Positions 23,373 through 36,500 of a stretch of 64,000 bases of DNA are shown piece by piece. The stretch lies in assembly GCA_905250115.1 (NCBI GenBank), contig CAJNOI010000013.1:359788-423787 (forward strand). Direction: 5' to 3'. The position numbers and the translations under genes were made by a program. This DNA is from Adineta steineri. Lineage: Eukaryota > Rotifera > Eurotatoria > Adinetida > Adinetidae. The notes under the pieces are model-generated. The model was not told where the DNA came from. It saw nothing but the letters and a program-made list of their open reading frames with translations, and did no database searches. Numbering within the stretch: the first letter of the stretch is position 1; each line of letters opens with the position of its first letter.

Positions 23373-25978
23373 TTATTTAATCATTTCAAGTTCTACCACA
23401 ACAGCCAAATGATCACTAGGAATTTTACAACTTGGTAAAGCTGAAAATTCCGTTACTTCTTCATGTGTTGGCATTGGTATACAACGTTTAAATTGAAATT
23501 TTTTTCCTTCAAAAAATATATGATCAATAACACCATGAAAATTTAACATATAATTTGTATAAGCATATTGAGAATAAGTACTTAATTCTAATGAAGAATT
23601 ATGATTAAAATCTTTTATTAACGTCGCATAATCTAAATTAATGAAAAATAAAAACATAAGGTTTTATTTCATGATTTATAGAATTACCTTCATTATATGA
23701 ACGATGATTTGTATCAGTTAATAGACAACCAGAAAAAAGAAATTGAAATGCTAATGATGTTACATTAGCATTGAAATCACCACTCCATATAATTGAAACA
23801 TTTTTATTCTATATATATATAAATATAGATGTTTATATTATAGAAAAAAGAAATAGAAATTACTTGTTGTTCATAAAATTGTTTGACTTCTTTGATATGT
23901 TCACAAGACACTACAACTTGAAAACATCGAACAATATCAGCTGTAGGATGGAAGTATAAATGTGTATTGCATATTAAGAATATTTCATTAGTTTGTCCTT
24001 GTGGTTGCAATGCTAAAACCTAATAAATGATATAATCATATAACATCTGAATGTAATAATATGCATTAGTTAAGTCTATTTATCAGATGCTTCAAGCAAG
24101 ATTCACAGACAGTTTGCTTGTATATAAAAAAAAGTGCTCTTGAATTCTTTGAGGGTAATATTAATTTTTATGAATAACATCAGAAATTACTTGTCAATAT
24201 ATATCGATAGAATTCTATTCTAATGTAACTGAAATTATTTTGTTCCTAAAACTGTATGGTTCAATGAAAATCAAATAATATAACATATATATTCATGAAA
24301 GATAAATATTTTTTCGTATTCATCTGATCGTGGATATAATCTATGTCACTTCTAATATATTTTATTAACGACATTTAAATGTTAATGTTGTTTATGACTA
24401 AATATCAATCGACTATTTGATATTGTATATCTGTATGTAATGTGATAATATTCTGTCTGTCTTGTTCTAAAGTGAAGACATTCTAAATCACTTACTTGTA
24501 ATATAGTATTTCGTTCTAATAAATGTGTATTAATTTCCGGTACTAGTACACATCGTTGACGAATATGTTCTAGATGTTTTGAATCACGCAAATAGTCACC
24601 TATTCTTATACTATGACTATTAATAGCACTAAAACATTATCATATATATATTAATTTGAATAAAATAAAATAAAGCATCTTACGTAAATCGATCTTTACG
24701 ATAAAAAATTGCTTCACCTTCTTGTACATTTTCACTTTTTATTTTCATATCACCTAAATATCCATGTTCTTTTAATACTAATGAAAGTTCACGTTCAAAA
24801 AATCTTGTATCACATTCTTGTATTGATATTATATCAGCATGAAAACCTAATATTTCTCTTAGAAGAAGTGGTTTTCGATAATCATGTTCAAGATAATCTT
24901 GTGGACAATATGGATATATAATCTCTCCTGCACCAGTTGATGATGCATATCCATTTGCTAATATATTATAAGAAACTAGACGAAGACTAAGCAAAAACAA
25001 TAAATATTAAACTTATTCTAAAGATAAAACATACTCATTTGAATCAATTGGAAAATAATCTTGTGTTAATTGATGCCTTGTATTCATTGGTAAATCAATG
25101 GGACATGGAATAATTCGTGCTTTTGATACATGTACAGCTTGCATACCTTGCCGTAGTAAATCATTTCGAGGTAAACATGAAAGACGTACATATTTATTAA
25201 CATGTTCATCATGAAAGGTACAAAATGGACCACGATGTACATGTATCCATTGACTATCATCAATCGTATCTTCATTTTCATCATTCGCTTGTATTTTTAT
25301 TTCATCTGTTACATACCAATCAAATAATGAATGTTCCCAATCACCATAATCTAAATCTACTAATGCTGTAACTATTGTATTTGTCATAATAATATCAGGA
25401 AAACGAAACTTTATAACAGCTAAAAGAATAAAATGCAAAAATTCGTAAATAAAAATGTGAAATAATCAACCTGGTGCATTATATTCAACATCATAAGTTT
25501 GTTCATTAATTAATAATTTTCGACAGCTTAACCATGCTTGTTTATTAGTTTGATTTTCATCAATTATTTCATTATTACTATCAAGTAATTGAATAATAAT
25601 AGAGTCTTGTTCAGTAGAAGTATTAGAACTATTATTCTGTTGTTTTTCACGACGTTTATTTGCTTTAAAATTGACTTTTTTTGAAGAACGTTCAATATTT
25701 GCTGTTAAACGACGTATAGTTTGTGAAACGGATTCATCAACAGAACGTAATAAATTAAATTTACGACGTACTGTTGTTGTTGGTATTTCATAGATCATTT
25801 GAATAAGAATTTTTGTTGATTCTTCTTTATCAAAGACAAAACATGTTCGATTAGTTGATGCCATAAATAAATCCAATGTTGTTGAACGATAGAATTTTTT
25901 GAGATTGGCAAAGTATTCACGGGTTTTACTAGAATGACGAATCGAATAAATATTGAATAAACGAGCAAGAAGAAGCAT
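23373..25978 (-). CDS. PDE12: 2',5'-phosphodiesterase 12 (mitochondrial deadenylase)
   Basis: Seven exons (25978-25471, 25419-25035, 24986-24684, 24628-24496, 24019-23864, 23808-23688, 23632-23373) encode 621 residues (human 609). The start chosen, MLLLARLFNIYSIRHSSK, is Arg/Ser-rich with no acid residues, a good mitochondrial presequence; upstream in-frame sequence meets a stop. The central region corresponds to the family's beta-sandwich N-terminal domain (WYVTDEIKIQ, RLSCLPRND). The endonuclease/exonuclease/phosphatase fold follows: LVSYNILANGYAS, the metal-binding Glu of SIQECD, ICNTHLYFHP, WSGDFNAN and the final SDHLAVV. PDE12 removes poly(A) from mitochondrial transcripts and degrades 2-5A. 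The YPYCPQDYLEHDYRKPLLL block separates PDE12 from other CCR4-like nucleases. The longest intron (24495-24020) has 476 bases. Confidence 0.93.
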
Positions 25979-26539
25979 ATGTTTAGCTTTTTTTTTAATG
26001 TCCAAAAAAATTCGATTTTTCTATCTGATATAATCTAGAGTATCTACGAAAAAATAAAGCTCTGTACCTTCTAAAAGATCTCTTCTTGATTTCGACGCGA
26101 AACACATAATGAAACTCGTTTAATATTGTCTATTTATAATCACGAAAAAAAATTTATTGCAAAATGATAGAGCATCTTGCTAAATTACTGAGTCATTCGT
26201 CCGTATTTGATATATAACACAAGGTCTTTCGAAAATACAAAAAAAACGGCTGCAATTTTTTGTATGGTTTAGATATTCAACCAATCATAATAATTGTCAG
26301 TCAAAAATATATCTTTCTTGATAATATTTTCAAAATCAAGAACGAATAAATTGTGAAGTATTTATTTCTCTTCATATTCAAATGCATACAATCAAATTTT
26401 TATAGAACAACGAGTAAAATCGAGACAGATTTTTTTTGCTTCATGTAATATAATATTTATTATGTAGATTTTTCTAAATAAATAAATGCAAAAAAAATGA
26501 AACATCAAATTTGCATATGAATTGTTTTGTCTAATTTCA

Positions 26540-29500
26540 ATGAGTGAAAGTCCACAAATATTACAGAAACAGGTATGTAAGAAATTATATATAATGATAA
26601 TTTAAAAAATTTAATTTTTTATAGGGTAAAACAGAACCCGAAGAAGTCTTTCAACGACTCGAACATATTGGTCGAGGATCATTTGGAGTAAGTAGTTATT
26701 TCTAATTTCGTATGAATTATTTTTATTTTTTGTATGATATATAGGAAGTTTATAAAGGTATTAATATAAAAACATCGAATATAGTTGCAATTAAAATTAT
26801 TGATTTGGAAAAAGCTGAAGATGAAATTGAAGATATTCAACAAGAAATTCAAGTACTTTCACAATGTAATTCACCATATATAACGAAATATTTTGGTTCT
26901 TATTTAAAAGTAAAACAAGATTAATATGTATTTTTTTTTTATAATTAATTTTTTTTCAAAGGATACGAAATTATGGATTGTTATGGAATATCTCGGTGGT
27001 GGTTCAGCACTTGATCTTATGAAACCTGGTCCATTTAATGAACAGAATATATCAATAATTTTACGTGAAGTTCTTAAAGGTCTTGAATATTTACATTCAG
27101 AAAAGAAAATTCATCGTGATATTAAAGCTGCTAATGTTCTTCTTTCTGAACATGGTGATGTTAAATTAGCAGATTTTGGTGTTGCTAAACAATTAACAGA
27201 TTCTATGAATAAAGGAAGTACATTTGTTGGAACACCTTTTTGGATGTCACCAGAAGTTATACTACAACATAAATATGATTATTCGGTAAGATATCCTACA
27301 AAAGTCATAGTTCGACTCATCTATCATAACAACTTGGAATGTTAATAAAAGTCTTCGTAGAGAATATTGATTTTTCAGGCAAGCATCATATCTCATGAGT
27401 TTATCTCATGTTGACAGAAGAGCATCTATTCTGTTTATATTAATCTCAAGGATATCAAAGCTATTAACTTGCAATTAAACAGTTCTCCAATGAAATTTCA
27501 TGCTTGATACAACTCTAGAATATGTAAGAATGTTTTATCATAATAGACAGAGAATATGATCGTTATGTTTACTACATAATATAAATATTTTTCTTTATAA
27601 AAAAGAAAATTCTTCGAATATGAAGATTTCTTTTTGCACCTTAAAAATTTATCTTTTATTATATAATCAAAATGGGTTGTATAAGGGAGAGAATGCTCTT
27701 GGTTATGTCAAAAGATGATAATAATCGCTATCCTGATTAACGATGCATTCATGAGCCGTTAACAGATGAACATATGTTAATTATATGTGTTCATTTTACA
27801 TCACACTCACTGTTCAGATCGAAAGAGAAGAAAGGTAGATAATTTGATAATAACATGAATACATGAAAGGTTATCAAGATGCAGTTTCTTTTCATCACAT
27901 TTCGGTTCGTTCTAACATATGAAAAATATAATTATGTCATAGAAAAACTGTCTATCTACATTTTTAATCACCCATTATTTAAACTAATTGAATTAGAATT
28001 ATTTCAAAATATATCTTTAATTAGTAACAAAATGTTCTTTCAATATTGTCTATAATATATTAAATATAGATCGAGAGTCCTACTCTTCTTATAACAAACA
28101 CTTCGAAGATGTTTAGAACAAATCTATTCTATCACGTCTGTTTATTATTACATTATATATTTAAGAGATAAAGCAGAGTGAAGATGATCTCTTCGAATAT
28201 GATAAATAATTGAACAATATGTTATTTGAAGTTATTCTTCATTAAAACTAAAATATAAAAAATCAATGCTACATGTTCTTCAGAAATAATAGAATTAGAA
28301 GAATAACTTCATTTCTAGTTCTTTTTTTCCGATGCAATTACAACATCTTCGATTCCCTTAGTACATTTTCGATGAATCTCATTTAATATAATTAGCAATA
28401 ACACTATTTCATTATATATACATAATACATTAAGTTTAACAGTAACAGAAATACTTGATTGATATTTTTCTTATTGAATGTTTTAGGCAGATATATGGTC
28501 ACTTGGTATAACAGCGATTGAACTAGTAAAAGGTGAACCACCATATGCTGATTTACATCCAATGCGTGTTTTATTTCAAATTCCTAAAACTCCACCACCA
28601 CAATTAACTGAAAATCATTCGAAAAGTTTTCGAGAATTTGTTGAAGCTTGTTTACAAAAAAATCCCGAACATGTTTGTAGATTTAATAGGAAAAAAAGAC
28701 ATAAAATAAGTATTTGAATTTATTTAGAGACCAACAGCTCAACAATTACGTCGATTGAAGTTTGTTTCAACAACTAAACCAACGAAATATTTAGTGGAAT
28801 TAATTTCACGTTTTCAACATTGGAAAAAAACTCATGAGCATGGTGGAAGATCAGATGGTGAATCAAGTTCAGATGAAGATAAGTAAGTTAAATAAAAACA
28901 ATCGATTTTATATTATATATTCGAAAATATTTCTATTTATTAGGTCAAAAGAAGAAGCAGAACCATGGGTTCCTACAGTAAAATTACCATCAAACTCGGT
29001 ATGAGAAACATATAAACATGTTAATAAGAGTAGTTTTTAGTGTTTTTCCTTTCGAGAGTGCGATAGCGATTTCCGGGAGAGCGAAAACCTAATTTCTGGA
29101 GGGCAAAATCGTTCTCCGGAAGGGTGCCGCCATTCCTGCCCTACGGCTAGATAAATCACAGGTAGTTTTAAACAAAGAATTGAAATATAATTCTTCTAAT
29201 GTCGGGAATTATTTCTATCGTCGGTGCTTTAGACAGATTGATCGGAATAGGTGTAAGATACATATACCATAATAGAAACAAGCTAATCTGTTATATGAAC
29301 TTTGAAATTACTACTATCGGAATTCTGAAAAAAATGCTTATAATTTTTTAAACCAAGATAGCTAGAGTTCTATACCGTTCACTATTTGAGAGAAGGTATT
29401 GATCCACTCTCTCGAATAGTCATCGGAGGCGCGCCAGCAAACAACGGGTTAGCAATTGCGTCCCCTAAAAAACTGAACCTGCGCCACCCATCAGTATGTG

Positions 29501-30117
29501 GAGGGATGTACACTATACAATCGTATCTAAAAGTATATTGCGTCCCCTAAAAATTGAAGCTGCGTCGCTTATGCGAATAGTGAAAGTTACAGAACTCCAG
29601 CTATTTCGATTAAAACAATTTTAAGTATTTTGCGTGACTGCCTTTTTTTAAAATTCCGATATTAACGTGTAAAAATTTTCCACAATTGTTAACTTTATTT
29701 TTCTTCTTTTAGCATGCCGAATCACATCAATTTAATCCATTATTAGAATCTGTTTTTAATGATGTAATTCTTGCAGAAAACAAAAATTTAATTTTTTTCT
29801 AATTAAATCATGTTCTTTTCTTTTTCATATAGCTTTCCGTACGTTATAATCTTTCACCTTCCGGTAATAATTCAGCACGTGATACACAAACTGGTGTTGA
29901 TTTATTTCAAAAATTACGACATTTATTTGAAGATACACAATTACGTTGTCCAGAATTTAGTAATGACTTTATTCGAACGATGCGTGAACATATTGGAAAA
30001 GCACATAATATTTCTTCTTCTCCTGTACCTTCTCATTCATCATCAATTATAAATGATGCTAAAAGCAAGCCGAACAAAATTCAACTTAAACCGTGTTCAG
30101 ATAAACTGAGAATTTAA
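26540..30117 (+). CDS. Ste20-like kinase of the GCK-III group (STK24/25/26 type)
   Basis: Nine exons (26540-26572, 26625-26687, 26745-26909, 26962-27285, 28487-28672, 28728-28882, 28944-28998, 29713-29763, 29833-30117) encode 438 residues. The kinase domain has the glycine loop GRGSFGEVYKG, catalytic Lys in [27 protein letters not shown] and the Ste20 signature [10 protein letters not shown]. The C-terminal tail ([20 protein letters not shown]) matches the helical dimerisation tail that binds PDCD10/CCM3, so this is a GCK-III Ser/Thr kinase of STRIPAK complexes controlling Golgi positioning, polarity and cell migration. The start [11 protein letters not shown] matches family N-termini. Two introns are long, 27286-28486 and 28999-29712; the second holds transposon remnants. 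Confidence 0.95.
29038..29161. mobile_element. Possible short repeat insertion with 8-bp flanking duplication
   Basis: A 124-base stretch, clearly richer in G+C than the intron around it, is flanked on both sides by GTAGTTTT (29030-29037 and 29162-29169), as an 8-bp target duplication would be. End similarity is weak (TAGTGTTTT against inverted CTGTGATTT). It may be a decayed hAT-type fragment. Confidence 0.3.
29315..29661. mobile_element. Inverted-repeat (MITE-like) element in a kinase intron
   Basis: The left arm begins TATCGGAATTCTGAAAAAAA and contains ATAGCTAGAGTTCTATA and TTCACTATT. The right arm, read inverted, begins TATCGGAATTTTAAAAAAAG and contains ATAGCTGGAGTTCTGTA and TTCACTATT. 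The arms are about 80-100 bases with indels. Between them lies a partly duplicated GC-richer core with ATTGCGTCCCCTAAAAA twice (29455 and 29538). No coding capacity is seen. Confidence 0.6.
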
Positions 30118-30571
30118 ATGCTTATCATTTGTCTCTTCTAATCTTTTTCACATCGCTCGATCTGATAATATCTTTCTTTTTCCTTATTTTAAACGTTTGA
30201 CAAAACACAAATATCTTTTTATTGACTGTTATTATTTCATTCCTAACACAACCTATAATAGATTATATATACATATTTATATGACAGTGATCTTATTTTA
30301 TTCAATGCTATTAGCTTCCTTCTTTTTTTCTCTATCTGATTGCTTCAATTAAATTACGAGCTTTGTCTGCATGACTGATAATTTTCATTTTGTTATTTAA
30401 TTTTCTTCCTTTTTTTTTCTATACTTGTGAAATGATAAGTAAGAGACAGAAATCGACAACAGATTATAATTCACTTTTTTTTAATTAATAAGTCTTCATT
30501 CAAAGTATATAAACTGTGAAATAAATAAAGCTTGTTTAAAATATGATTTTATTTTTTTTTGATTTAATATA
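30118..30571. other. Kinase 3' region and spacer before the methyltransferase
   Basis: T-rich sequence, probably kinase 3' untranslated region followed by the promoter of the same-strand methyltransferase. No gene is supported. Confidence 0.3.
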
Positions 30572-31456
30572 ATGACTGATAATGAACGCAAACAAACGAT
30601 TGATTCATGGCATATGCGAGCTAATGCATATGAAATATTAATTAGTCAATATCAAATATTTACGGATATGGCTATGGGTCTTGTGAAATTTGTTGAAAAA
30701 CATCGAAGAGAAGACGAGAAAAATTTTCATATTATGGATTTAGCTGCTGGAACTGGTTTAATTTCGAAACTATTGATTGAATATATTCATATATCACCAT
30801 CATCGTTATATCTTGTTGAACCAGCCGAACAAATGTGTATACGTGCTCGAGATAATATTAAAACTCCTAATATATATCAAGTAGCAGCTGAAGATTGTCT
30901 TTCAGCACCTAATTTACCTCGAGATTATTTCGATTTTATTCTATGCAATGCTTCAATGCATCTTATGTCTGAAAGTAATATATATCCAATTGTATCAAAA
31001 TTACTTAAACCCAAAACAGGTTATTTTCTATATACATTATGGTATCATGCATTTGACGAAACTCAAAATTATGATAAAAGTCAAGAACTTGAAACATGCG
31101 TTAATGATACATTAACTTATTTTAATTATCCAAAATATTTTTCAATAAATACGACTAGTTCATCATCAACAAATCGATCAGCTCGATCACGAAAATATCT
31201 AGATCAAACAGCTCATATGAATGGACTTAAACTTGAATCATGCACAATTCATATTCATCGAACACCGTTGAGTTTTGATCTTGATTTTATGCTTATGACA
31301 CCCAATTGGTTAGTCGAACATTTAAAAACTTATGAATGGACTCAAAAACAAGATATTGATACAATGAAAAAACGTATTATAGAACGAGTTCGAGATTTAA
31401 TTAAAGACAAATATAATGATATACCCGTTGTAGAAATTATTGTATCAAGAATTTAA
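30572..31456 (+). CDS. Class I SAM-dependent methyltransferase, single exon
   Basis: A 294-residue intronless frame. The Rossmann-fold SAM pocket is clear: motif I MDLAAGTGLISK (Asp56 to Gly62), motif II acidic residue in LYLVEPAEQM (Glu83), AAEDC near 106 and motif IV FDFILCNASMHL near 120-131. The N-terminal SWHMRANAYEILISQY helix resembles the cap of small-molecule methyltransferases. The substrate is not identifiable: the fold fits UbiE/COQ5-like or Methyltransf_25-type enzymes, but no diagnostic substrate motif is seen. No targeting signal or membrane segment, so probably cytosolic. It lies 454 bases downstream of the kinase on the same strand. Its single exon contrasts with that neighbour and leaves open a transferred or retroposed origin. 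Confidence 0.82.
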   Translation: MTDNERKQTIDSWHMRANAYEILISQYQIFTDMAMGLVKFVEKHRREDEKNFHIMDLAAGTGLISKLLIEYIHISPSSLYLVEPAEQMCIRARDNIKTPNIYQVAAEDCLSAPNLPRDYFDFILCNASMHLMSESNIYPIVSKLLKPKTGYFLYTLWYHAFDETQNYDKSQELETCVNDTLTYFNYPKYFSINTTSSSSTNRSARSRKYLDQTAHMNGLKLESCTIHIHRTPLSFDLDFMLMTPNWLVEHLKTYEWTQKQDIDTMKKRIIERVRDLIKDKYNDIPVVEIIVSRI

Positions 31457-32438
31457 TGATCGATTAAAATAAAATAAAAAGTTAATCAATTCTCTATTTT
31501 TAGATATATATGTATATATGATTGCGAGAGAAAGAGTGAGTGAGCGAGCGAGCGAAAAAAAACAGCGTGCAACTAAACTAACAATCGATGAAATTTTTTT
31601 TTTTGAAAAAAGAATCAGAACATGCTGTTAATTGTGATATCAAAGGTATGACAAATACAAGCAAAATAGAACTACTTGAAATGAATATTTAACTTTACCG
31701 TTTATATGTATATGTTTACTTAAGCTTATATTCACATTTTCGAAATTTTTTTATTGGTCATTCGTTCGTATGTTTATATAATCTCGTACGATTTTATTTG
31801 ATATTAACGAATATACGAAAAAAAAAGAAATCTTTCGTTTGAATTCACCTTTTTCTTTCGTTCTTTCTATTCGTTCATTGTATATAAAGTTCGAGAGACA
31901 ATCAATAGAAGAAAAAAAAATGATGAGCTCTTTTGTTTCTTTCTATTCAGTATTTGAATCTTACGACTATTATTTCGTATCTACGTGCTTTATTTGTTGA
32001 TATGTTTATGTGAGACAATGTATATGTGAAAAGTACCGTGAACATATGATACCCTATGCATTTTCATCGGATCTTATTGAAATAAAGAATAAGATTTCGG
32101 TTTTTATTCATCTCGGACAGTGGCGAGACAGGAAAAAGAATGTACGTCTATATATATACACAAAAGCAAAACAGAAAAAAAAGGGCAACACACGAATATA
32201 GTTATAATAATAGTAATAGCAAATAGTAATCTCGGCGTTCATAATACGCCTTACAAACACAACAGAGAAACAAAAACAACATCGAATAGAAACAAAAGTA
32301 AATGTTATAGAAGACGATATAAGGAGTATAGTATCTGCAATGAGTGATGAGAAGTAGAAAAGTACATCTACAGGGTACAAACACGCGAAAAAATAGATGT
32401 TATACGTTTATATACATCAGTTTCTCATATAATTTAAT
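31457..32438. other. Convergent spacer, methyltransferase to histone H1
   Basis: AT-rich sequence with a (GAGT/GAGC)n-like purine tract at 31531-31560. It is likely to contain the 3' untranslated regions of both flanking genes. No gene is supported. Confidence 0.35.
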
Positions 32439-33516
32439 TCATTTTTTGCCTGTTGATCTTTTTGGACTTTTGGCTTTTTTAGTTGTTGCACTCTTACGAG
32501 CTTTTTTTGCTGCAGGAGTTGCACTACTGGTACTGGTAGCAGTATTGGAAGTTGTAGTTGATGTAGCAGCAGCAGCAGCTGGTGTTGATGAAGCCGTAGT
32601 TGATTTAGATTTTGTAGCTTTACTCTTTGGTTTAGCAGCAGCTTTTTTCTTTGGTGCTGCTGCTTTCTTCTTTGGACTCTTAGCTTTAGCTGCTGATTTT
32701 GGTTTAGCAGCTGCTTTAGATTTTGGTTTAACTAAACATATAGAAATAAAATTAACATATAAAAAATATTTAATATTAATAAAGTTAGTACAAACCTGTT
32801 TTAGCTTTTTTAGCGCCTGTTGTTGCTTTCTTTTTGCTTGGAGCAGCAGCAGCAGCACTAGCAGGAGCAGTTGTTGATGGTGCGGCTACGGCTGGAGCTG
32901 CAGCTGCAACTGCGGGAGCTGCTCTCTTTGCTGGTGCTTTTTTCGCTGGTGAAGGTGAACGTTTTCGTTTCGTAGCACCACCACTTGCTGCTTTTGGTTT
33001 GCTTGATGATCGTGCTTTTTTTGTTTTACTACCACCTGTTTTTTTACTTCCACCTGGTGTTTTTGATCGACTTCGTGGTTTTGCACTTGAAGCTTTTTTT
33101 GTTGTTGTTGTTGTCGATTTTTTCTTTTTACCAGCTGATGAACCTTTCTTTGTTGTTCCTGCATCGGAAGATAATTTAAAACTTCCACTTGCACCAACAC
33201 CTTTTGTTTGTTTTAATGATTTATTTTTTATACCTGCACGTAATGCCGATTTAAGATGTTGATTTGTTGATGCTGAATTAACTTTAAAATTAGCCAAGAT
33301 ATATTTTAATATAGCTGCTTTCGAAGTACCATTACGATCATTTAAATGTGTTATTGCCTGTTTAATCATAGCCGAATATTTTGGATGGCTACTTGTACTC
33401 TTAGCTTTTTTGCTTTTACTTGCAGCAGTTGTTTTACTTTTTTTGTTAGCATTTGAACCTGATGTTGTTTGAGATGTATTAAGTGATGTTGATGTTGTAC
33501 CACTAAGATCAGTCAT
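32439..33516 (-). CDS. Linker histone H1
   Basis: Two exons (33516-32796 and 32731-32439) encode 337 residues. A Ser/Thr/Lys-rich N-terminal tail is followed by the winged-helix globular domain at about residues 44-115 (HPKYSAMIKQAITHLNDRNG, then SKAAILKYILANF and SGSFKLS). A very long Lys/Ala/Pro/Ser tail follows with SPSPAKK-type CDK sites and AAAPKKKAAAKPKSK blocks. It binds linker DNA at the nucleosome dyad and compacts chromatin. It is longer than vertebrate H1 (~200-220) because of the tail. The 64-base intron in the tail argues against a replication-dependent, stem-loop histone message and for a polyadenylated, spliced one. No histone 3' stem-loop was noticed. GCA/GCT alanine tracts give long spurious frames on the opposite strand. 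Confidence 0.92.
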
Positions 33517-36500
33517 TTTGTTTTATTTAAGAAATGAATGTGTATATGAATATGAGGCAAAGCAAAAAAAAAGTTGTGTGTGTATGTGTGCGCGCGCGAG
33601 AGAGAGAACGATGTCGATAGAATGAATGAGAATGATGGTGGTGGTGTATGTTGGTCGTTGTCGTTGATGCTTTTTTTCTCTTCTTCCTTCTCCCTAAACG
33701 ACTCGAACCGCACATAGGACCGTTTTTGTCGCTCGATATTTTTACTGATTGTTCAAGCCCTCTTCAACAAATTTGAATATTTTTCATAGAAATTTTTAAA
33801 ATTTTCGCAATATTAATATATAAACTGATAGAGAAGACTTTTTTCTATCGAATGATATAAATTTTCCTAGAAATAAATCATGCCAACATAGAAAAAATAA
33901 TGTAAAAATATGACGAACAAGATCAGATTTGATGTATATTCGTTAAGTTTTTAATTATTTCATGGAGATTAAAATAATTTTTTTTAACATTATATATATT
34001 ATTTGAAAGAGAAAAGTGTCTACTATCGAATTGACATATTCAATTTGAAAAAGTTCTACACGCGCGAAGGCAATTTTGGCAAAAAGCGAAAGATCTGATG
34101 AACAAAATGGTTAGAAAAAAAAAGAAGAAATGACAAGAAACGAGATGACGATGTATTGCAATAGAACATCGCCGTCGATGTTGTTGTTGTTGCCTGTTAT
34201 TACCAGTGTTCTTATACGATTATAAATGGTCTAATTTAAGAATTTTAAATATCTTTAATTAATCTTCTATTATTATTATCATTTAAATAAGCATATGAAT
34301 TTAAAATAGATCATTTTGATAAAAATTAACAAATCTTTTTCTTGTCGAAAAAATTCATTCATAAAATATTGTATAAGTATATATGAATTGATCTAATCTT
34401 ATTTGAATATATGTATATCGTACAACGGACTACTCATTAGCATGAACAGATCATATCAATAGCGGTTTGTTTTAATGAATCGATTGATATAGAGAAAGAA
34501 ATACTATCAAAATATACTATTTAAAAAGAGCTGTCATCAAAATCCCTATGGAATTGAAATATAATATATTGTGAAGATATTTTAGATTTGTCAACATGTA
34601 CCTCAAATCACATTATGACAATTCGTGATAAATAAATCAAAAAAGAACTTCTATATGATGAAAGAATGTTCAAAAAAAGTTTCTAGTAACAAATCACGTT
34701 TGATATACCAATGATAAATGATTATCATTTTGAAAGCAACATTACAAATGTTTGATGTTGAGGATTCTTTTTCTTTTTTTTTTGTTTCATAATGTAAAAG
34801 GGTAGAAAATAATTATAAAAAGATTAACGTACAATTGATTGAAGAAAACAAAGACATGTTTTGACCTTAAGGATTATACATCGAATATTATAATTAGTCG
34901 AAATTAAAAAGCATTATTATTTTAAAAGAATTTCATTAGTTCATTGCATTTCAAAGTCTTCGAAAAAGGTATTGATTGATCGGAGACATTTCATCAATTA
35001 AATACTTCAATTGTTCTTCTCTTTTTTTCTATTATAACAAAAGAATTATTTCAATCTATAATGTGTCTTACATCATCATTCAATATTTATATACTTTGAA
35101 AAATATTTATTAAAAGAAATGATAAAATATGAATGCTTCTTTTTTCATCTCTAAATAACTAAAACTTTTAGACTTCCTAAAGTAAAAAGAAAAAGAAGAA
35201 TAATAACCTTGAATACAAGACATTTTATTAGTACATCAATCATTTTTCAATGTCAAGATATTCTATATTGATAATACAATGCGAAATTAAATATCTTAAA
35301 ACAATGTTCTTGTATTCGCCGTCTAATTGTAACATAATTCATTGATAACAATGATTTTTAATGAAAATTAAAATTTCAAGCGAGATATTGCCGAGTTAGT
35401 AAAAGAAAGAAACCTTTGACATGAAATTTTTTTGTTTACAAGAAATGTGTAGACAAGAAAAAGGTTAAATAGATGTGAGCGCAAAATGACATTTAAAGGC
35501 GATACTAGCTTTATAATATAAAATTTCCTGTAGCACTTTATTCTACCGACAAAGTATGATTTTTTTTATCGGAAAAATAGTAGTAAAAAATAAATTCTTC
35601 AGTATCGACAATGATTTTTATTTATCTGTACTTATGAACAAAATTTATAATCAAACGTTTTTTACCACTTGAGAAGGTTATCTTATTAGTAGGTTGATTT
35701 ACTATATAGTCTTTGTTTCTATTCTGAATGTCTTGTTTACATGATGAAATTTGATAAAAAATAATTTCGAAAACATGCAAACTTGTTTTATAGAAGACAA
35801 TGGGGATTTCCACTTATATGAAGAATTACTATGTTATAAGAAGTTTTCATCGTGTAAGACATAGTTGTAGTTTAAAATTATATACTGTTGCATCATGTGT
35901 ACGGAGTAATGTTTATCGTTCATAATCAAACGGAAAATCATCCATTAAAAACTGTTTAATTACATAGAAGATTAAAGGAAACTAAAGGACAATCTAATCT
36001 AGTGTTTTGGATTAACTCTAATATGTAATTTAATAAAAGTGTTTCGACATAGTTTGAATGCAATTAACTTTTCGATAATTATTAAAAATTTAGACAAGGT
36101 AGATGAAAAAGCACGAATGTCTTTTCAGTACTTTGCTCTTTTAGAAAATGTAAATATTATATATAGTTTCTACGATTGTGTTTTTTATTAGCTAGTTTGC
36201 CTGTAATATGCGACATGAGTTAGAACGAAAGTACTATTGAGGCTGATAATGATTAGTATCATCGATCAAATCTCAAATATACCCCTACAGATATCGAAGG
36301 TCTTAGATACAAATATCTTGTTGATATAGATGAATTATCTAATAAGATACATCAAGAAAGTTCTTAGCAATTTTACAATTATAGATAAATCTAAAACTAC
36401 TTGAATAATTAATGAACGTCGCTTTAATTATGTAAACACTGAGGTTTTTATACGTGTTTTTGGTTCTCGACAAACCAATCTTCGATATGGAATAATCAGA

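Noticed and set aside
26024..26107. Possible upstream coding exon of PDE12 starting at ATG 26107
   Set aside because: Splicing to the next frame is out of phase with the available acceptors, and the in-frame ATG at 25978 gives a good mitochondrial presequence.
32834..33262. Long alanine/phenylalanine-rich frame on the plus strand opposite histone H1
   Set aside because: It is the antisense of Lys/Ala-rich H1 codons; codon structure and homology support the minus strand only.
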